A DNA stretch of 45,696 bases from Pontibacillus marinus BH030004 = DSM 16465. GTDB lineage: Bacteria; Bacillota; Bacilli; Bacillales; BH030062. Positions 34,394 to 42,811 of this stretch are shown in pieces. The stretch lies in NCBI RefSeq assembly GCF_000425225.1, contig NZ_AULJ01000013.1, positions 1 to 45,696 on the forward strand. The letters are read 5' to 3'. The notes under the pieces are model-generated. The model searched no databases and had not been told where the DNA came from. It saw only the letters and a list, made by a program, of their open reading frames with translations. The position numbers and the translations under genes are program-made. Position 1 is the stretch's first letter, and the number at the start of each line of letters is the position of its first letter.

Positions 34394-34489
34394 GTTATCA
34401 CCAATCTTTTTTCAAACGTATGTTCTGTTAGTATATCATGTTTAAGGGGATCATGTTATTGGAGAGAGTTTTGTAATAAAATTAAATAA

Positions 34490-34527
34490 TAAAAAAACCT
34501 GATCTGTAAACAGACCAGGTTTTTCTG
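34490..34527 (-). terminator. Terminator after rpsD
   Basis: The stem AAACCTGATCTGT / ACAGACCAGGTTT (one mismatch) with a long A-run on the left that becomes a T-run on the minus strand. Confidence 0.88.
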
Positions 34528-34534
34528 AAGCATA

Positions 34535-35137
34535 TTAACGAGAGTAGTACTCAACGATAAGCGCTTCGTTGATTTCAGAAGGCATTTCAGAACGTTCAGG
34601 GAAACGTACATAAGAACCTTCAAGCTTTTCTTCGTCGAAAGAAAGGTATTCTGGTACGAAGTTGTTCACTTCTACAGCGTCCTTGATGATGTCAAGGTTA
34701 GCTGATTTTTCACGAACACCGATTGTTTGACCAGGCTTAACGCGGTAAGATGGGATGTCTACGCGACCACCATCTACAACGATGTGACCATGGTTAACAA
34801 GTTGGCGAGCTTGACGACGAGTGCGTGCAAGACCCATGCGGTAAACGACGTTGTCTAGGCGAGATTCTAATAGTGTTAAGAAGTTCTCACCATGAACACC
34901 TTTCATTTTACCTGCTTCATCGAACATGCTACGGAATTGACGTTCGTTGATTCCGAACATGAAACGAAGCTTTTGCTTCTCTTGAAGCTGCATGCCATAT
35001 TCTGAAAGTTTTTTACGCTGGTTAGGACCATGTTGTCCTGGAGCGTAAGGGCGTTTTTCTAATTCTTTCCCAGTACCTGTTAAGGAAATACCGAGACGAC
35101 GAGATTTTTTCCAAGTGGAACCTGTGAAACGTGCCAT
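34535..35137 (-). CDS. rpsD: 30S ribosomal protein S4
   Basis: A 200-residue primary 16S rRNA-binding protein of the small subunit. It begins [20 protein letters not shown] and contains [20 protein letters not shown]. The S4 RNA-binding domain lies at about residues 92-155 ([40 protein letters not shown]), and it ends [13 protein letters not shown]. The length matches Bacillus S4. AAGGAGAG lies before the ATG. As in B. subtilis it is a single gene away from the ribosomal clusters. A leader of about 180 nt suggests the known S4 autoregulation. Confidence 0.97.
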   Translation of the reverse strand: MARFTGSTWKKSRRLGISLTGTGKELEKRPYAPGQHGPNQRKKLSEYGMQLQEKQKLRFMFGINERQFRSMFDEAGKMKGVHGENFLTLLESRLDNVVYRMGLARTRRQARQLVNHGHIVVDGGRVDIPSYRVKPGQTIGVREKSANLDIIKDAVEVNNFVPEYLSFDEEKLEGSYVRFPERSEMPSEINEALIVEYYSR

Positions 35138-35319
35138 TGGGTCATCTCTCCTTTATCTATTTTATTTGCATAAAATAAAAACAGAGTGTACCGATCTCGC
35201 AGACCATTTTGTTTTTCATGTATCTTCGCCCCAGCAGCAGAGGGTTACGCAATACACCTCTATATGAGGAACAAACTAGTGCAACGGTGGTTCACCTAAG
35301 CTGCCTTTTATTTTACACA
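35138..35319 (-). promoter_or_regulatory. Putative S4-responsive leader of rpsD
   Basis: Transcription from the promoter at 35326-35354 would give about 180 nt before the rpsD start codon. On the minus strand this leader can form GCCTTT/AAAGGC, GGTGAACCACC, CCTC/GAGG and ATTTTAT/ATAAAAT hairpins. In B. subtilis rpsD is autoregulated by S4 binding to its leader. Equivalence here is inferred from position and length, not from a sequence match I can verify. Confidence 0.6.
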
Positions 35320-35325
35320 AAGGCT

Positions 35326-35354
35326 ATTATAAGTTTTTTATATGAATAAGTCAA
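35326..35354 (-). promoter_or_regulatory. Strong sigma-A promoter of rpsD
   Basis: On the minus strand, TTGACT (35354-35349), a 17-bp spacer and a perfect TATAAT (35331-35326). This fits a highly expressed ribosomal protein gene. Confidence 0.88.
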
Positions 35355-35399
35355 GAAAACTTAAGAATGAATTATATTATGATTGCAAAAGAGGGTAGA

Positions 35400-35728
35400 G
35401 GTTTATAGAAGAAATTAGAATAGAGTATGAATATGATTTTTATAATCAAAGTAACTTATATCATGATATAATGTGCATTATATCAATATCAAGATAATGA
35501 AGAGAATATTTTAAAGAAAGTTTTTGGTACAAAAGGCTTATGAACAACATATTTATAAAGTTTTAAATACCTAAATAGGGGAAAACAAAAAAATCGCGGA
35601 TCATATATTAGATTAAACTTTTTTAAAAAAATAAGTCAAAATGATTAGGAAATTAAGACTATTACCGATATAATAATGAGAAAACCTATTATAATGTAAA
35701 ACTCCATGGGAGATAAGGTGATGTATGG
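35400..35728. other. Very AT-rich intergenic stretch upstream of dgcP
   Basis: About 330 bp with no gene. It holds a palindromic TATATCATGATATA (35458-35471) and a perfect TATAAT (35690-35695) about 30 bp before the dgcP ribosome site, without a clear -35 box. Otherwise nothing recognisable. Confidence 0.5.
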
Positions 35729-37642
35729 ATGATTACGAATAACTTTCAACCTCAAATTTATAGCGATCTCAAAGTTCGATTCTATGATCTGTTCACATCT
35801 AAATCAAATCGATCATTTGAACAATTTCTTGATGAAATGACAGTAGAAATGACAAAAATCCTTTGTCCTTCTGAAATTGGAATTTACATTTATGATGAAT
35901 GGGAAGACAAGTTTCATTTAAAGTCAAATGCAACCCCTGATTCACATCGCATAAAACGATCTCCATTTACTCTCTCTGAATGGGTAGAATTCAAAGGTGA
36001 GAATAGACTTTGGGATACAGAAATACTAAATGGTTACCAATTAAGAAATGACAATAATGATCATTCAAATTTTGTTATCCCTTTAAAGGTAGAAAATCGT
36101 GTCTTTGGTTTTCTATTTCTAGCTTTTTCTGATTTCACTTTTACAAAAGAATTCTGTACTGACCTTCAGGCTATAGGGTTTGAAGTGTTAAAAGTTTTGA
36201 TGAAAATGGAAAGCTATTATAGAACGTTAGATGAAGAGAAAAAGTACGAATTATTATTTCGGGTAACATCAAAATTTCATTCTTCTATGAATATGGATGA
36301 TGTTCTTGCTGAAATCATAGATACACTTCGGGAGGTGTATCCGAAATTTGAATACTACCTGTTATTATCCCATGATTATTCCACTAAACGTGATTTGCCA
36401 ATAAAAGAGTTAATGTATGATCAAGATATTACGAGTAAGGCTAGTGCTCAGGCTTATCTAACTGGGCAAATTCAATTCGAGGATCGTATGGACCAGAGAA
36501 AATCCTGTTTATATGCACCATTAAAAGGCAAGCAAGGAGTTTATGGGGTCTTACAAGTTATTGCGCCAAACTCCATGTTATTCCCTGATGATGATATAGA
36601 ATTTATAACACTATTAGCCAATACTGCTGGGAATGCTTTGGAAAATGCGAGATTGTACCAACAATCGAAGCGTTTAATCTCGGATCTTCAGCTAATAAAT
36701 GAAACTTCACATAAGCTTAATTCAAATTTACGTTTATCTGAAACCATAACCTATATGGCAGATCAAATTAAACACTCTTTCGATGCAAAAGAAGTTGGAT
36801 TTGTTCTGTTTAAAGATGAGGAAGTTACTTCATATCAAATACTAGAAGAAAGTACTGAATATTTTCATACAGCTGAAGCTGAGCAATTTATACATCACCT
36901 CAATGACAGGTTAAGTAATCATCAAGATGCCTTATTTATCGGAGATTTTTCTGTTAAAAACCCAAATTTGAAGTGTGATTATCAATCTGTAATGGCGATC
37001 CCGATGATTCAAAGAGGAACAGTAAAAGGTGTCGTAATTGTCCTTCATCCTACACCTTATTTCTTTTCCTTTGAAACATTTAAGTTGTTACAGTCGCTTG
37101 TCCATCATTCAACATTAGCATTTGCGAACTCTATGTTAAGAGAGGAATTAGAGCAACTTGTTCGTACGGATTACTTAACGAAACTTTATTCTAGAAAGTA
37201 CCTAGATGAAACGATTAGTGATTCCATTAGTCAAGGAACTTATGGTGTATTTATGATTGTTGATATAGATAACTTTAAACAAATCAATGATCGGTATGGT
37301 CATCAAGTTGGCGACCAAGTTATTGTCCAAGTAGGTGACTTGTTGAATGAAACGATTGGTTCAGCGGGAATTGTTGCTCGTTGGGGAGGCGAAGAATTAG
37401 CTATATATTTACCTAGGCATTCGTTAGAACAAGCTTTTGCAATAGCTGAAGGTTTAAGAACAACAATCGAATCTTCTACAAATCCAACGGTAACGATTTC
37501 TTGTGGTGTTTCTTATTGGCGTGGTAATCAAGATAACTTGAAAGATTATTTTATACGTGCAGATAAAGCGCTATATGAAGCGAAAGAAGCAGGGAAAAAC
37601 CAGGTTCGCCATGAAGGGGAAATGGGTTGTATTCAATACTAA
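35729..37642 (+). CDS. dgcP: Diguanylate cyclase with GAF domains (DgcP-like)
   Basis: A 637-residue soluble protein. GAF-like domains occupy about residues 15-460, apparently three in tandem, with segments such as CPSEIGIYIYDEW, YAPLKGKQGVYGVLQVIAPN and MAIPMIQRGTVKGVVIV. A GGDEF domain follows at about 470-630: LVRTDYLTKLYSRKYLDE, DIDNFKQINDRYGHQVGD, and the active-site signature RWGGEELAIYL (GGEEL near 553). It should make cyclic di-GMP from two GTP. The RxxD inhibitory site is absent in front of GGEEL. Position between rpsD and ytsP corresponds to ytrP/dgcP of B. subtilis. The ATG at 35729 follows AAGGTG. Confidence 0.9.
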   Translation: MITNNFQPQIYSDLKVRFYDLFTSKSNRSFEQFLDEMTVEMTKILCPSEIGIYIYDEWEDKFHLKSNATPDSHRIKRSPFTLSEWVEFKGENRLWDTEILNGYQLRNDNNDHSNFVIPLKVENRVFGFLFLAFSDFTFTKEFCTDLQAIGFEVLKVLMKMESYYRTLDEEKKYELLFRVTSKFHSSMNMDDVLAEIIDTLREVYPKFEYYLLLSHDYSTKRDLPIKELMYDQDITSKASAQAYLTGQIQFEDRMDQRKSCLYAPLKGKQGVYGVLQVIAPNSMLFPDDDIEFITLLANTAGNALENARLYQQSKRLISDLQLINETSHKLNSNLRLSETITYMADQIKHSFDAKEVGFVLFKDEEVTSYQILEESTEYFHTAEAEQFIHHLNDRLSNHQDALFIGDFSVKNPNLKCDYQSVMAIPMIQRGTVKGVVIVLHPTPYFFSFETFKLLQSLVHHSTLAFANSMLREELEQLVRTDYLTKLYSRKYLDETISDSISQGTYGVFMIVDIDNFKQINDRYGHQVGDQVIVQVGDLLNETIGSAGIVARWGGEELAIYLPRHSLEQAFAIAEGLRTTIESSTNPTVTISCGVSYWRGNQDNLKDYFIRADKALYEAKEAGKNQVRHEGEMGCIQY

Positions 37643-37646
37643 ATCA

Positions 37647-37681
37647 TACAAAAGCCATGGAGTTGATTCCATGGCTTTTGT
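37647..37681. terminator. Bidirectional terminator between dgcP and ytsP
   Basis: The stem ACAAAAGCCATGGA / TCCATGGCTTTTGT around GTTGAT. Confidence 0.88.
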
Positions 37682-37683
37682 TA

Positions 37684-38163
37684 TTAAAGATATTTTGATG
37701 TTAATTCTGCAAATTGGTTTAAATATTTTTCGTCTACTTCATCAAAACGATTTTTAATAGGGCTATCAATATCTAATACCCCAAATAGTTCTCCGTTTAC
37801 ATACATTGGTACGACAACTTCAGATTGGCTAGCTGCATCACATGCGATATGCCCAGGGAATTGATGAACATCTGCAACAACTTGTGTTTTACCTTCAGCT
37901 ATAGCAGTTCCACAAACACCTTTTCCAGATGGGATACGTACGCATGCAGGTAGTCCCTGGAAAGGTCCAAGTACCAATTCATCTTGCTTCCAAATATAAA
38001 ATCCAACCCAGTTAACTTGGTCTAAGAATTGATTGAGCAAAGAAGAGGCATTAGAAAGGTTAGCAATCTGATCCTTTTCATCCTCTAAAAGAGATTTTAA
38101 TTGTTTTAAAAGAAATTCATAATTTTGTTCTTTTGTGCCATTATACTGCTCGACATGAAACAT
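37684..38163 (-). CDS. ytsP: Free methionine-(R)-sulfoxide reductase (GAF type)
   Basis: A 159-residue single GAF-domain enzyme of the fRMsr family (YtsP/YebR), reducing free Met-R-sulfoxide with thioredoxin-like donors. The three conserved cysteines are visible: LPACVRI (near 84), GVCGTAIAEG (near 94) and HIACDAAS (near 118). NWVGFYIWKQDELVLGPFQG and GVLDIDSPIKNRFDEVD complete the family pattern. The ATG at 38161-38163 has GAGGAGGAT upstream. It is convergent with dgcP and divergent from refZ. Confidence 0.93.
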   Translation of the reverse strand: MFHVEQYNGTKEQNYEFLLKQLKSLLEDEKDQIANLSNASSLLNQFLDQVNWVGFYIWKQDELVLGPFQGLPACVRIPSGKGVCGTAIAEGKTQVVADVHQFPGHIACDAASQSEVVVPMYVNGELFGVLDIDSPIKNRFDEVDEKYLNQFAELTSKYL

Positions 38164-38251
38164 CAGTAATCCTCCTCAGTAGTCATAAATATATTAGGTT
38201 CTGATTCTTTCGACAGATTCAGCTCGGAAAGTGACGAGAGAATGTTGCAGG

Positions 38252-38298
38252 AATCCCCCTCTCTAAGGCGAAATCAGTCTAATAGGAGGGGGATTTTG
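38252..38298 (+). promoter_or_regulatory. Hairpin that buries the refZ ribosome site
   Basis: AATCCCCCTC (38252-38261) pairs perfectly with GAGGGGGATT (38286-38295), which contains most of the refZ Shine-Dalgarno sequence AGGAGGGGG (38284-38292). The loop is 24 nt. The T-run after the stem is short (TTTT), so attenuation is also possible. Confidence 0.55.
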
Positions 38299-38928
38299 AT
38301 GAGAAATGCTTCAACGAAACAGAAAGTGATGGATGCATCTGGATATTTGTTTTTTACTAAAGGTTACCATGGCACTTCTGTACGTGATATCGCAGGCAGA
38401 GCCAAAGTGAATGTCTCGTTGATTAGTTATCACTTTAAAAATAAGCAAGGCCTGCTTGAATTTTTAATGGTAGAGTACTTTGAACCTTATATTGAGCTTT
38501 TAGAAGAATATGCTCAAAAAGAGGATTCAAAAGAATCATTTTATCAATTAATAGAGCTCATTATACAGTATAAAAAGAAGCACTATCAATTTACATGTTT
38601 CGTTCACCGTGAACTAACACTCGATAACGTCCTGGTCCGTGAAATGATGGTGACGTATTTGGCTAAGGAAAAATATATTCTCTATCGTTTGTTTAAACAA
38701 TGTTTACATGGTTCAGGGATAAAAGGTACTCAGCTCCAATATTTATTCCTCCAATTTAAAGGAATGCTTATGACGCCTTTTATGATGCCTTATGATATGA
38801 GAGATCAGAACGTATTGGATCACTCAGATAATTATTTTTCAGAACAATATTCCCAAACCATTATTCGATGGTTTGATCACTTAATAGAAAGTCATAAAAT
38901 TTCTTATAAGAAAGAGGGGATTATTTAA
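38299..38928 (+). CDS. refZ: RefZ, TetR-family regulator of FtsZ
   Basis: A 209-residue TetR-family DNA-binding protein. The N-terminal helix-turn-helix is at about residues 8-50 (KQKVMDASGYLFFTKGYHGT, SVRDIAGRAKVNVSLISYHF). The helical C-terminal domain ends in IIRWFDHLIESHKISYKKEG. In B. subtilis RefZ (YttP) binds sites near the chromosome poles and inhibits FtsZ assembly during sporulation. Neighbours ytsP, hisJ and ezrA agree with that assignment. ATG 38299 follows AGGAGGGGG; an upstream in-frame start at 38242 would add 19 residues with no good ribosome site. The 3' end overlaps hisJ by 8 bp in convergent orientation. Confidence 0.88.
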   Translation: MRNASTKQKVMDASGYLFFTKGYHGTSVRDIAGRAKVNVSLISYHFKNKQGLLEFLMVEYFEPYIELLEEYAQKEDSKESFYQLIELIIQYKKKHYQFTCFVHRELTLDNVLVREMMVTYLAKEKYILYRLFKQCLHGSGIKGTQLQYLFLQFKGMLMTPFMMPYDMRDQNVLDHSDNYFSEQYSQTIIRWFDHLIESHKISYKKEGII

Positions 38929-39724
38929 CATAATGTTCTAGGTGCTCGTAACCTTTTCCTAAGTCCTCTGCTTTATGGGCATCAGAACCGTACACTAAAT
39001 TGATCCCCTTATTCTTAGCTTTAGCTATCACACTGTCTGGCGGATAACTGTCAAGGCAGTATGGTTTACGTAACCCGGCACTATTCACATCCAAGGAATA
39101 GTTTTGCTCGTTCACTTTATCTAGTATATGGTCTATCTCCTGCTGAAAGGAAGTAGTAGCCGGGTATTGCTTTTTAAACTTTTGGACTAGTGTCATGTGT
39201 CCGATACGTTCAGGTTTATAAGTTCCTAAGTCAGCCGATATTGATTTTAAAACTGTCTCGAAATATCGCTTATAAACAGCATCCACCGAACCCAGGCATT
39301 GTACAAGCTCCTTAAAAGCTTCTACCCCATAATCCATACATACATAATCCTCGCTAGCCTTTAAAAAATGAACAGAAAGGATACTGTCTGTTAACATAGG
39401 TCCATAGGTATTCAAAAATTCCCTAATTTCTCCTTCATATCCCTCAATATAATCTACTTCCAAACCGATATGAACATTAATATCCTTTTTGTACGTTTCT
39501 TTTATATCCTGAATTGCTTTAATGTAAGATTCCATGTCCTTTAATGAGATCGCACTATCCTTTGTAGGTACTGGATCATGAAAATTTTTTGGTAATGGAG
39601 CATGCTCTGTAAAGCTAATTGAATGATAATCTAAAAAAATGGCGTTTTCAACGTATTGTTTTAGGGTATCGCGTGTTCCATGAGGGCAAAACGGTGTGTG
39701 GACGTGCCCGTCTATAATCATCAT
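38921..39724 (-). CDS. hisJ: Histidinol-phosphatase HisJ (PHP family)
   Basis: A 267-residue PHP-domain phosphoesterase that hydrolyses L-histidinol phosphate, the penultimate step of histidine synthesis. Metal-binding motifs are DGHVHTPFCPHG near the N-terminus, SFTEHAP, IGLEVDYIEGYE, the internal ERIGHMTLV and LVYGSDAHKAEDLG near the C-terminus. AAGGAG precedes two adjacent ATG codons. The gene stands away from other his genes, beside refZ as in B. subtilis. No terminator separates it from refZ. Confidence 0.92.
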   Translation of the reverse strand: MMIIDGHVHTPFCPHGTRDTLKQYVENAIFLDYHSISFTEHAPLPKNFHDPVPTKDSAISLKDMESYIKAIQDIKETYKKDINVHIGLEVDYIEGYEGEIREFLNTYGPMLTDSILSVHFLKASEDYVCMDYGVEAFKELVQCLGSVDAVYKRYFETVLKSISADLGTYKPERIGHMTLVQKFKKQYPATTSFQQEIDHILDKVNEQNYSLDVNSAGLRKPYCLDSYPPDSVIAKAKNKGINLVYGSDAHKAEDLGKGYEHLEHYVK

Positions 39725-39983
39725 TTATTCGCTCCTTGTAGAAAAAAATGACATTTACTTAATAATTTTGAAAAATTTTAGCCAAATAGGCTGTATACAT
39801 GGTATCATAAAGGCAATATCTCTACATAACTAGACTCGATTTGACATTTTAGAGGATTGCGGTTGTTCGATTAGGTTATGTCAAAGGTAATCCTATCACT
39901 ATATTCGGATGATTTCGGTTACTTTTGCATCCTGATTGAACTTAAAATTTAATTTGAAAGACTTTGCTGTTAGGAGGCTTTTT

Positions 39984-41678
39984 ATGGGGTACGTCATCGC
40001 TGTCATACTCACTTTGATTGTATTTATTATTTATGGTTTGTTGTTGAGGAAAAAAGTATATGATGCTGTCGACCGACTAGAAAGCTGGAAAATGCAGATA
40101 ACCAATCGGCCGGTTACAGAAGAACTGGCTAAAATTAAAAATTTGAACCTTTCAGGTGAGACACAAGAAAAATTTGAATCTTGGCGTGAAGAGTGGGATG
40201 ATATTTTAGCCAAACAGCTACCGGACCTTGAGGAAGGATTGTTTGATGCAGAGGAATATGCTGATAAATATCGATTCCGATCTGCCAAAAAAGTTACCAA
40301 TGAGGTTGAAGAGAGACTTCAATCTATTGAAAACTCTATCAATGGTATGTTTGATGAAGTAGACACCCTATTACACTCTGAAGAAAATAGTAGAAAAGAC
40401 ATTGAAGCTCTACAGCCTAACATTAAAGAGTTTAGAAAAAAGCTTTTACAACAGCGACATCGATACGGCAAGGCAGAAGTTCGATTTGAAATGCAGATTG
40501 ATGAACTTGAAGAATTGATGCTTAAATATTATCAACTGGTCGAGCAAGGAGATTATTTCGAAGCTCAATCGGTTGTTCAAGAAACCAAGGAAAAAATGGA
40601 ACAACTTGAAGAAAAACTAGAAGAATTCCCAGCACTTTATAAAGCGTGCCACCAAGAGCTTCCATCAGAGTTGGATGACCTACAAGCTGGAATACGCCAG
40701 ATGAAAGAAGATGGTTACCATATTGAACTCTTTGGGTTTGATAAAGAGATTCAAAATTATCAAGAGGAGCTTTTAGGGTTTGTTTCATCTCTTGAGAAAG
40801 CTGAACTGGATAATGTGAAATCACGTGTTCCAGAGATTGAAGAACGAATCCAAGAGATTTATAGCGAGTTGGAAAAGGAAGCTATTGCAAAGAACTATAT
40901 TGATCATCATCAACCACAATTATACAAACAATTACAAACGACTAAAGAAGACATGAAAGAAACAAAAAATGAACTTGAACGACTACAAGATACATATCAA
41001 CTAGAAGATAAAGACCTTGAAATGCATATGAGTTTGGAGAAATGGTTAAGCCTCTTAACCAAACACTTTGATGAGTTGAAGACGAATATGGAAAAAGAAG
41101 AAACAGCTCATTCTTCTATCCGTTCTGATTTAGAAAACTGGGAAACACAGTTAGCAGAATTAGTCGACCAACATGAACAATTTAAAGAACGTCTTTACAA
41201 CTTGAGAAAAGGTGAACGAGAAGCCTCAGATCACATAAACGAAATGAAAAAAGAGCTTCTAACTGTTCACCGTAAACTACAAAAAAGTAATTTGCCTGGA
41301 GTTCCTGTATACATTAGAGATGTATTGCAAGCAGCAACTGAAGCCTTAGCTAAAGTGGAAGAACACTTAGATTGTCAGCCACTGGATATGGCTAAAGTAC
41401 ATGAATCACTTGATCACGCTAAAAAAGAAGCAAGTAAAGCAAAAGAGCAAACAGAGCTACTATTAGACCAAGCTCATATGGCGGAGCAAGTCATTCAATA
41501 TGCCAATAGGTATCGCAGTAAAGACCCATTCTTAGCTGCTAAATTAGCTGAATCAGAAGGTGCATTTCGTTCATATGAATATGATGTGGCACTAGAACAA
41601 GCATCAGCAGCCTTGGAGAATGTGGAACCAGGGGCACTACAGCGAATTGAGAGCAACATGAAAACCCCCGTTGGATAG
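39984..41678 (+). CDS. ezrA: Septation ring formation regulator EzrA
   Basis: A 564-residue membrane-anchored negative regulator of FtsZ ring assembly. It has one N-terminal transmembrane helix (about residues 3-24, YVIAVILTLIVFIIYGLLL) followed by cytoplasmic spectrin-like coiled coils covering almost the whole protein, rich in E/K/Q/L heptads. ATG 39984 with AGGAGG (39972-39977) puts the membrane helix at the N-terminus, as in B. subtilis EzrA (562 residues); an upstream in-frame ATG at 39936 would add 16 residues without a ribosome site. A small membrane protein gene follows after 8 bp. Confidence 0.95.
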   Translation: MGYVIAVILTLIVFIIYGLLLRKKVYDAVDRLESWKMQITNRPVTEELAKIKNLNLSGETQEKFESWREEWDDILAKQLPDLEEGLFDAEEYADKYRFRSAKKVTNEVEERLQSIENSINGMFDEVDTLLHSEENSRKDIEALQPNIKEFRKKLLQQRHRYGKAEVRFEMQIDELEELMLKYYQLVEQGDYFEAQSVVQETKEKMEQLEEKLEEFPALYKACHQELPSELDDLQAGIRQMKEDGYHIELFGFDKEIQNYQEELLGFVSSLEKAELDNVKSRVPEIEERIQEIYSELEKEAIAKNYIDHHQPQLYKQLQTTKEDMKETKNELERLQDTYQLEDKDLEMHMSLEKWLSLLTKHFDELKTNMEKEETAHSSIRSDLENWETQLAELVDQHEQFKERLYNLRKGEREASDHINEMKKELLTVHRKLQKSNLPGVPVYIRDVLQAATEALAKVEEHLDCQPLDMAKVHESLDHAKKEASKAKEQTELLLDQAHMAEQVIQYANRYRSKDPFLAAKLAESEGAFRSYEYDVALEQASAALENVEPGALQRIESNMKTPVG

Positions 41679-41686
41679 GTGATGTT

Positions 41687-42034
41687 ATGCAAAAGAGATT
41701 GTTAATTAGTTTAACTGTTATATCAGGGCTTGTTTGGTCATCGGTTATATTGTTGTTCTTTTTCCCAGGTGATCAATTGAAAGCTACGTCACATATAAGT
41801 CGTGCGGAGGTTACAGTAGAAACAAAAGCTCCTCAAGATTATGGGATGTTAGTTGAGCATTTAGCAGAAATCCGTTCGCCTCAAGTTCTTCCACACAACA
41901 GTAAGATTACTGTTAGTGGTGGAATAACGCGTGAATGGGTGAATGAAATGGGAAAAGATAAATTCTCTATTGATGATTTATTAGCTTCTATAGAACAAGA
42001 ACAGAAACCCCCTCTCGATTCCAAGAAGGAATAA
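41687..42034 (+). CDS. Small membrane-anchored protein downstream of ezrA
   Basis: A 115-residue protein that I do not recognise. Residues about 5-27 (LLISLTVISGLVWSSVILLFF) form a signal anchor. The rest is a soluble, probably extracytoplasmic segment with RAEVTVETKAPQDYG and ITVSGGITREWVNEMGKDKF. There is no lipobox. The ATG is 8 bp after the ezrA stop, with GATAGGTG as ribosome site, so it is almost surely cotranscribed and may share an envelope or division role, which is inference. The terminator hairpin overlaps its last codons. Confidence 0.75.
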   Translation: MQKRLLISLTVISGLVWSSVILLFFFPGDQLKATSHISRAEVTVETKAPQDYGMLVEHLAEIRSPQVLPHNSKITVSGGITREWVNEMGKDKFSIDDLLASIEQEQKPPLDSKKE

Positions 42035-42050
42035 GAGAGGGTTTTTTGTT
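42009..42050 (+). terminator. Terminator of the ezrA operon
   Basis: The stem CCCTCTCGATTCC / GGAATAAGAGAGGG around AAGAA (one bulge), followed by TTTTTTGTTT. Confidence 0.88.
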
Positions 42051-42067
42051 TATTTAGCCTCTCTTTC

Positions 42068-42622
42068 TTATTCCGCTATAGCCTCCTTATATTGAAGACT
42101 TGGATTCGAGATAGAGTGCGTATGGTTCCGTTGCTATGTGAAGAGCGGCGGGCTGTGGAACGGGTTGCTTTCCTGCGGACGAACTATCGAGCCTCCTCAT
42201 CCGCTACGCTCCTTGCGGGGTCTCGCTAGCCCGTTTTTCCGCTGGAGTCAACCCGTTCCACAGCCCACCTTTGCCGAATGGTGAATAACGGAACCGCCGT
42301 AATTCTGGGATGAGGTGGTCGGATTCCTGGTAGTGTAACACTATCATGCCAGGGTTCTGAGCAACTTCTCTGAATCTGATATCCAATCAATATGAGTTGA
42401 GAAAGTCCAAATTATGGTCCGTTAATCTTCATAATCGCGTGGAGGGAAGGAAACGGCAAACTGTCGTGGTAACAAAGGGAAGACGAGACCCCGCAGGCAC
42501 GAGGAGGCTCGGCTTTTCTTCCACAACAGGCTTGCCGTTTCACTGACCGGAACAAATCACACAACAGCAACGGACTCCTCTCAGTTTCAAGTCTTCCACA
42601 ATCCTGCCATTTAACGGAATAA
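42068..42622. repeat. Foldback intergenic repeat, copy D (full length, without cassette)
   Basis: Ends are TTATTCCG (42068-42075) and CGGAATAA (42615-42622). Inside them, TGAAGACTTGGATTCGAGAT on the left matches the inverted TTTCAAGTCTTCCACAAT on the right. The left module has a perfect 18-bp stem (42150-42167 / 42249-42266), identical to that of copy B. The right module has GAAACGGCAA / TTGCCGTTTC. The centre holds CCTGG..CCAGG around AGTGT/ACACT. The hairpin cassette is absent; the same place reads CTTTTCTTCCACAACAGG. Confidence 0.88.
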
Positions 42623-42663
42623 CTCCCAATAGCTATACCTTTTGATTATTTAAGGAATTGGTT

Positions 42664-42672
42664 TGATATAAT
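42664..42672 (+). promoter_or_regulatory. Possible extended -10 promoter of nifZ-thiI
   Basis: TGATATAAT (42664-42672) is an extended -10 box. TTGATT (42642-42647) is a possible -35 box, but the spacing is 19 bp. Confidence 0.45.
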
Positions 42673-42811
42673 AAAGATCATAGATGGATTTGTTTTCTAT
42701 TCTGGATCCATATTAAAAGAGAGGTCATCTCTCTACTGAGATATATTTAAAAAGTAATCAAGTTGTGATACGATATTGGAATGCAAATGATAATAAAGGG
42801 GTTCGGGCGAT

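Noticed and set aside
38146-38162. parS-like sequence at the start of ytsP (TGTTTCATGTCGAGCA on the minus strand)
   Set aside because: Three to four mismatches to the parS consensus TGTTTCACGTGAAACA, and it encodes the ordinary N-terminus MFHVEQ; too degenerate to call.
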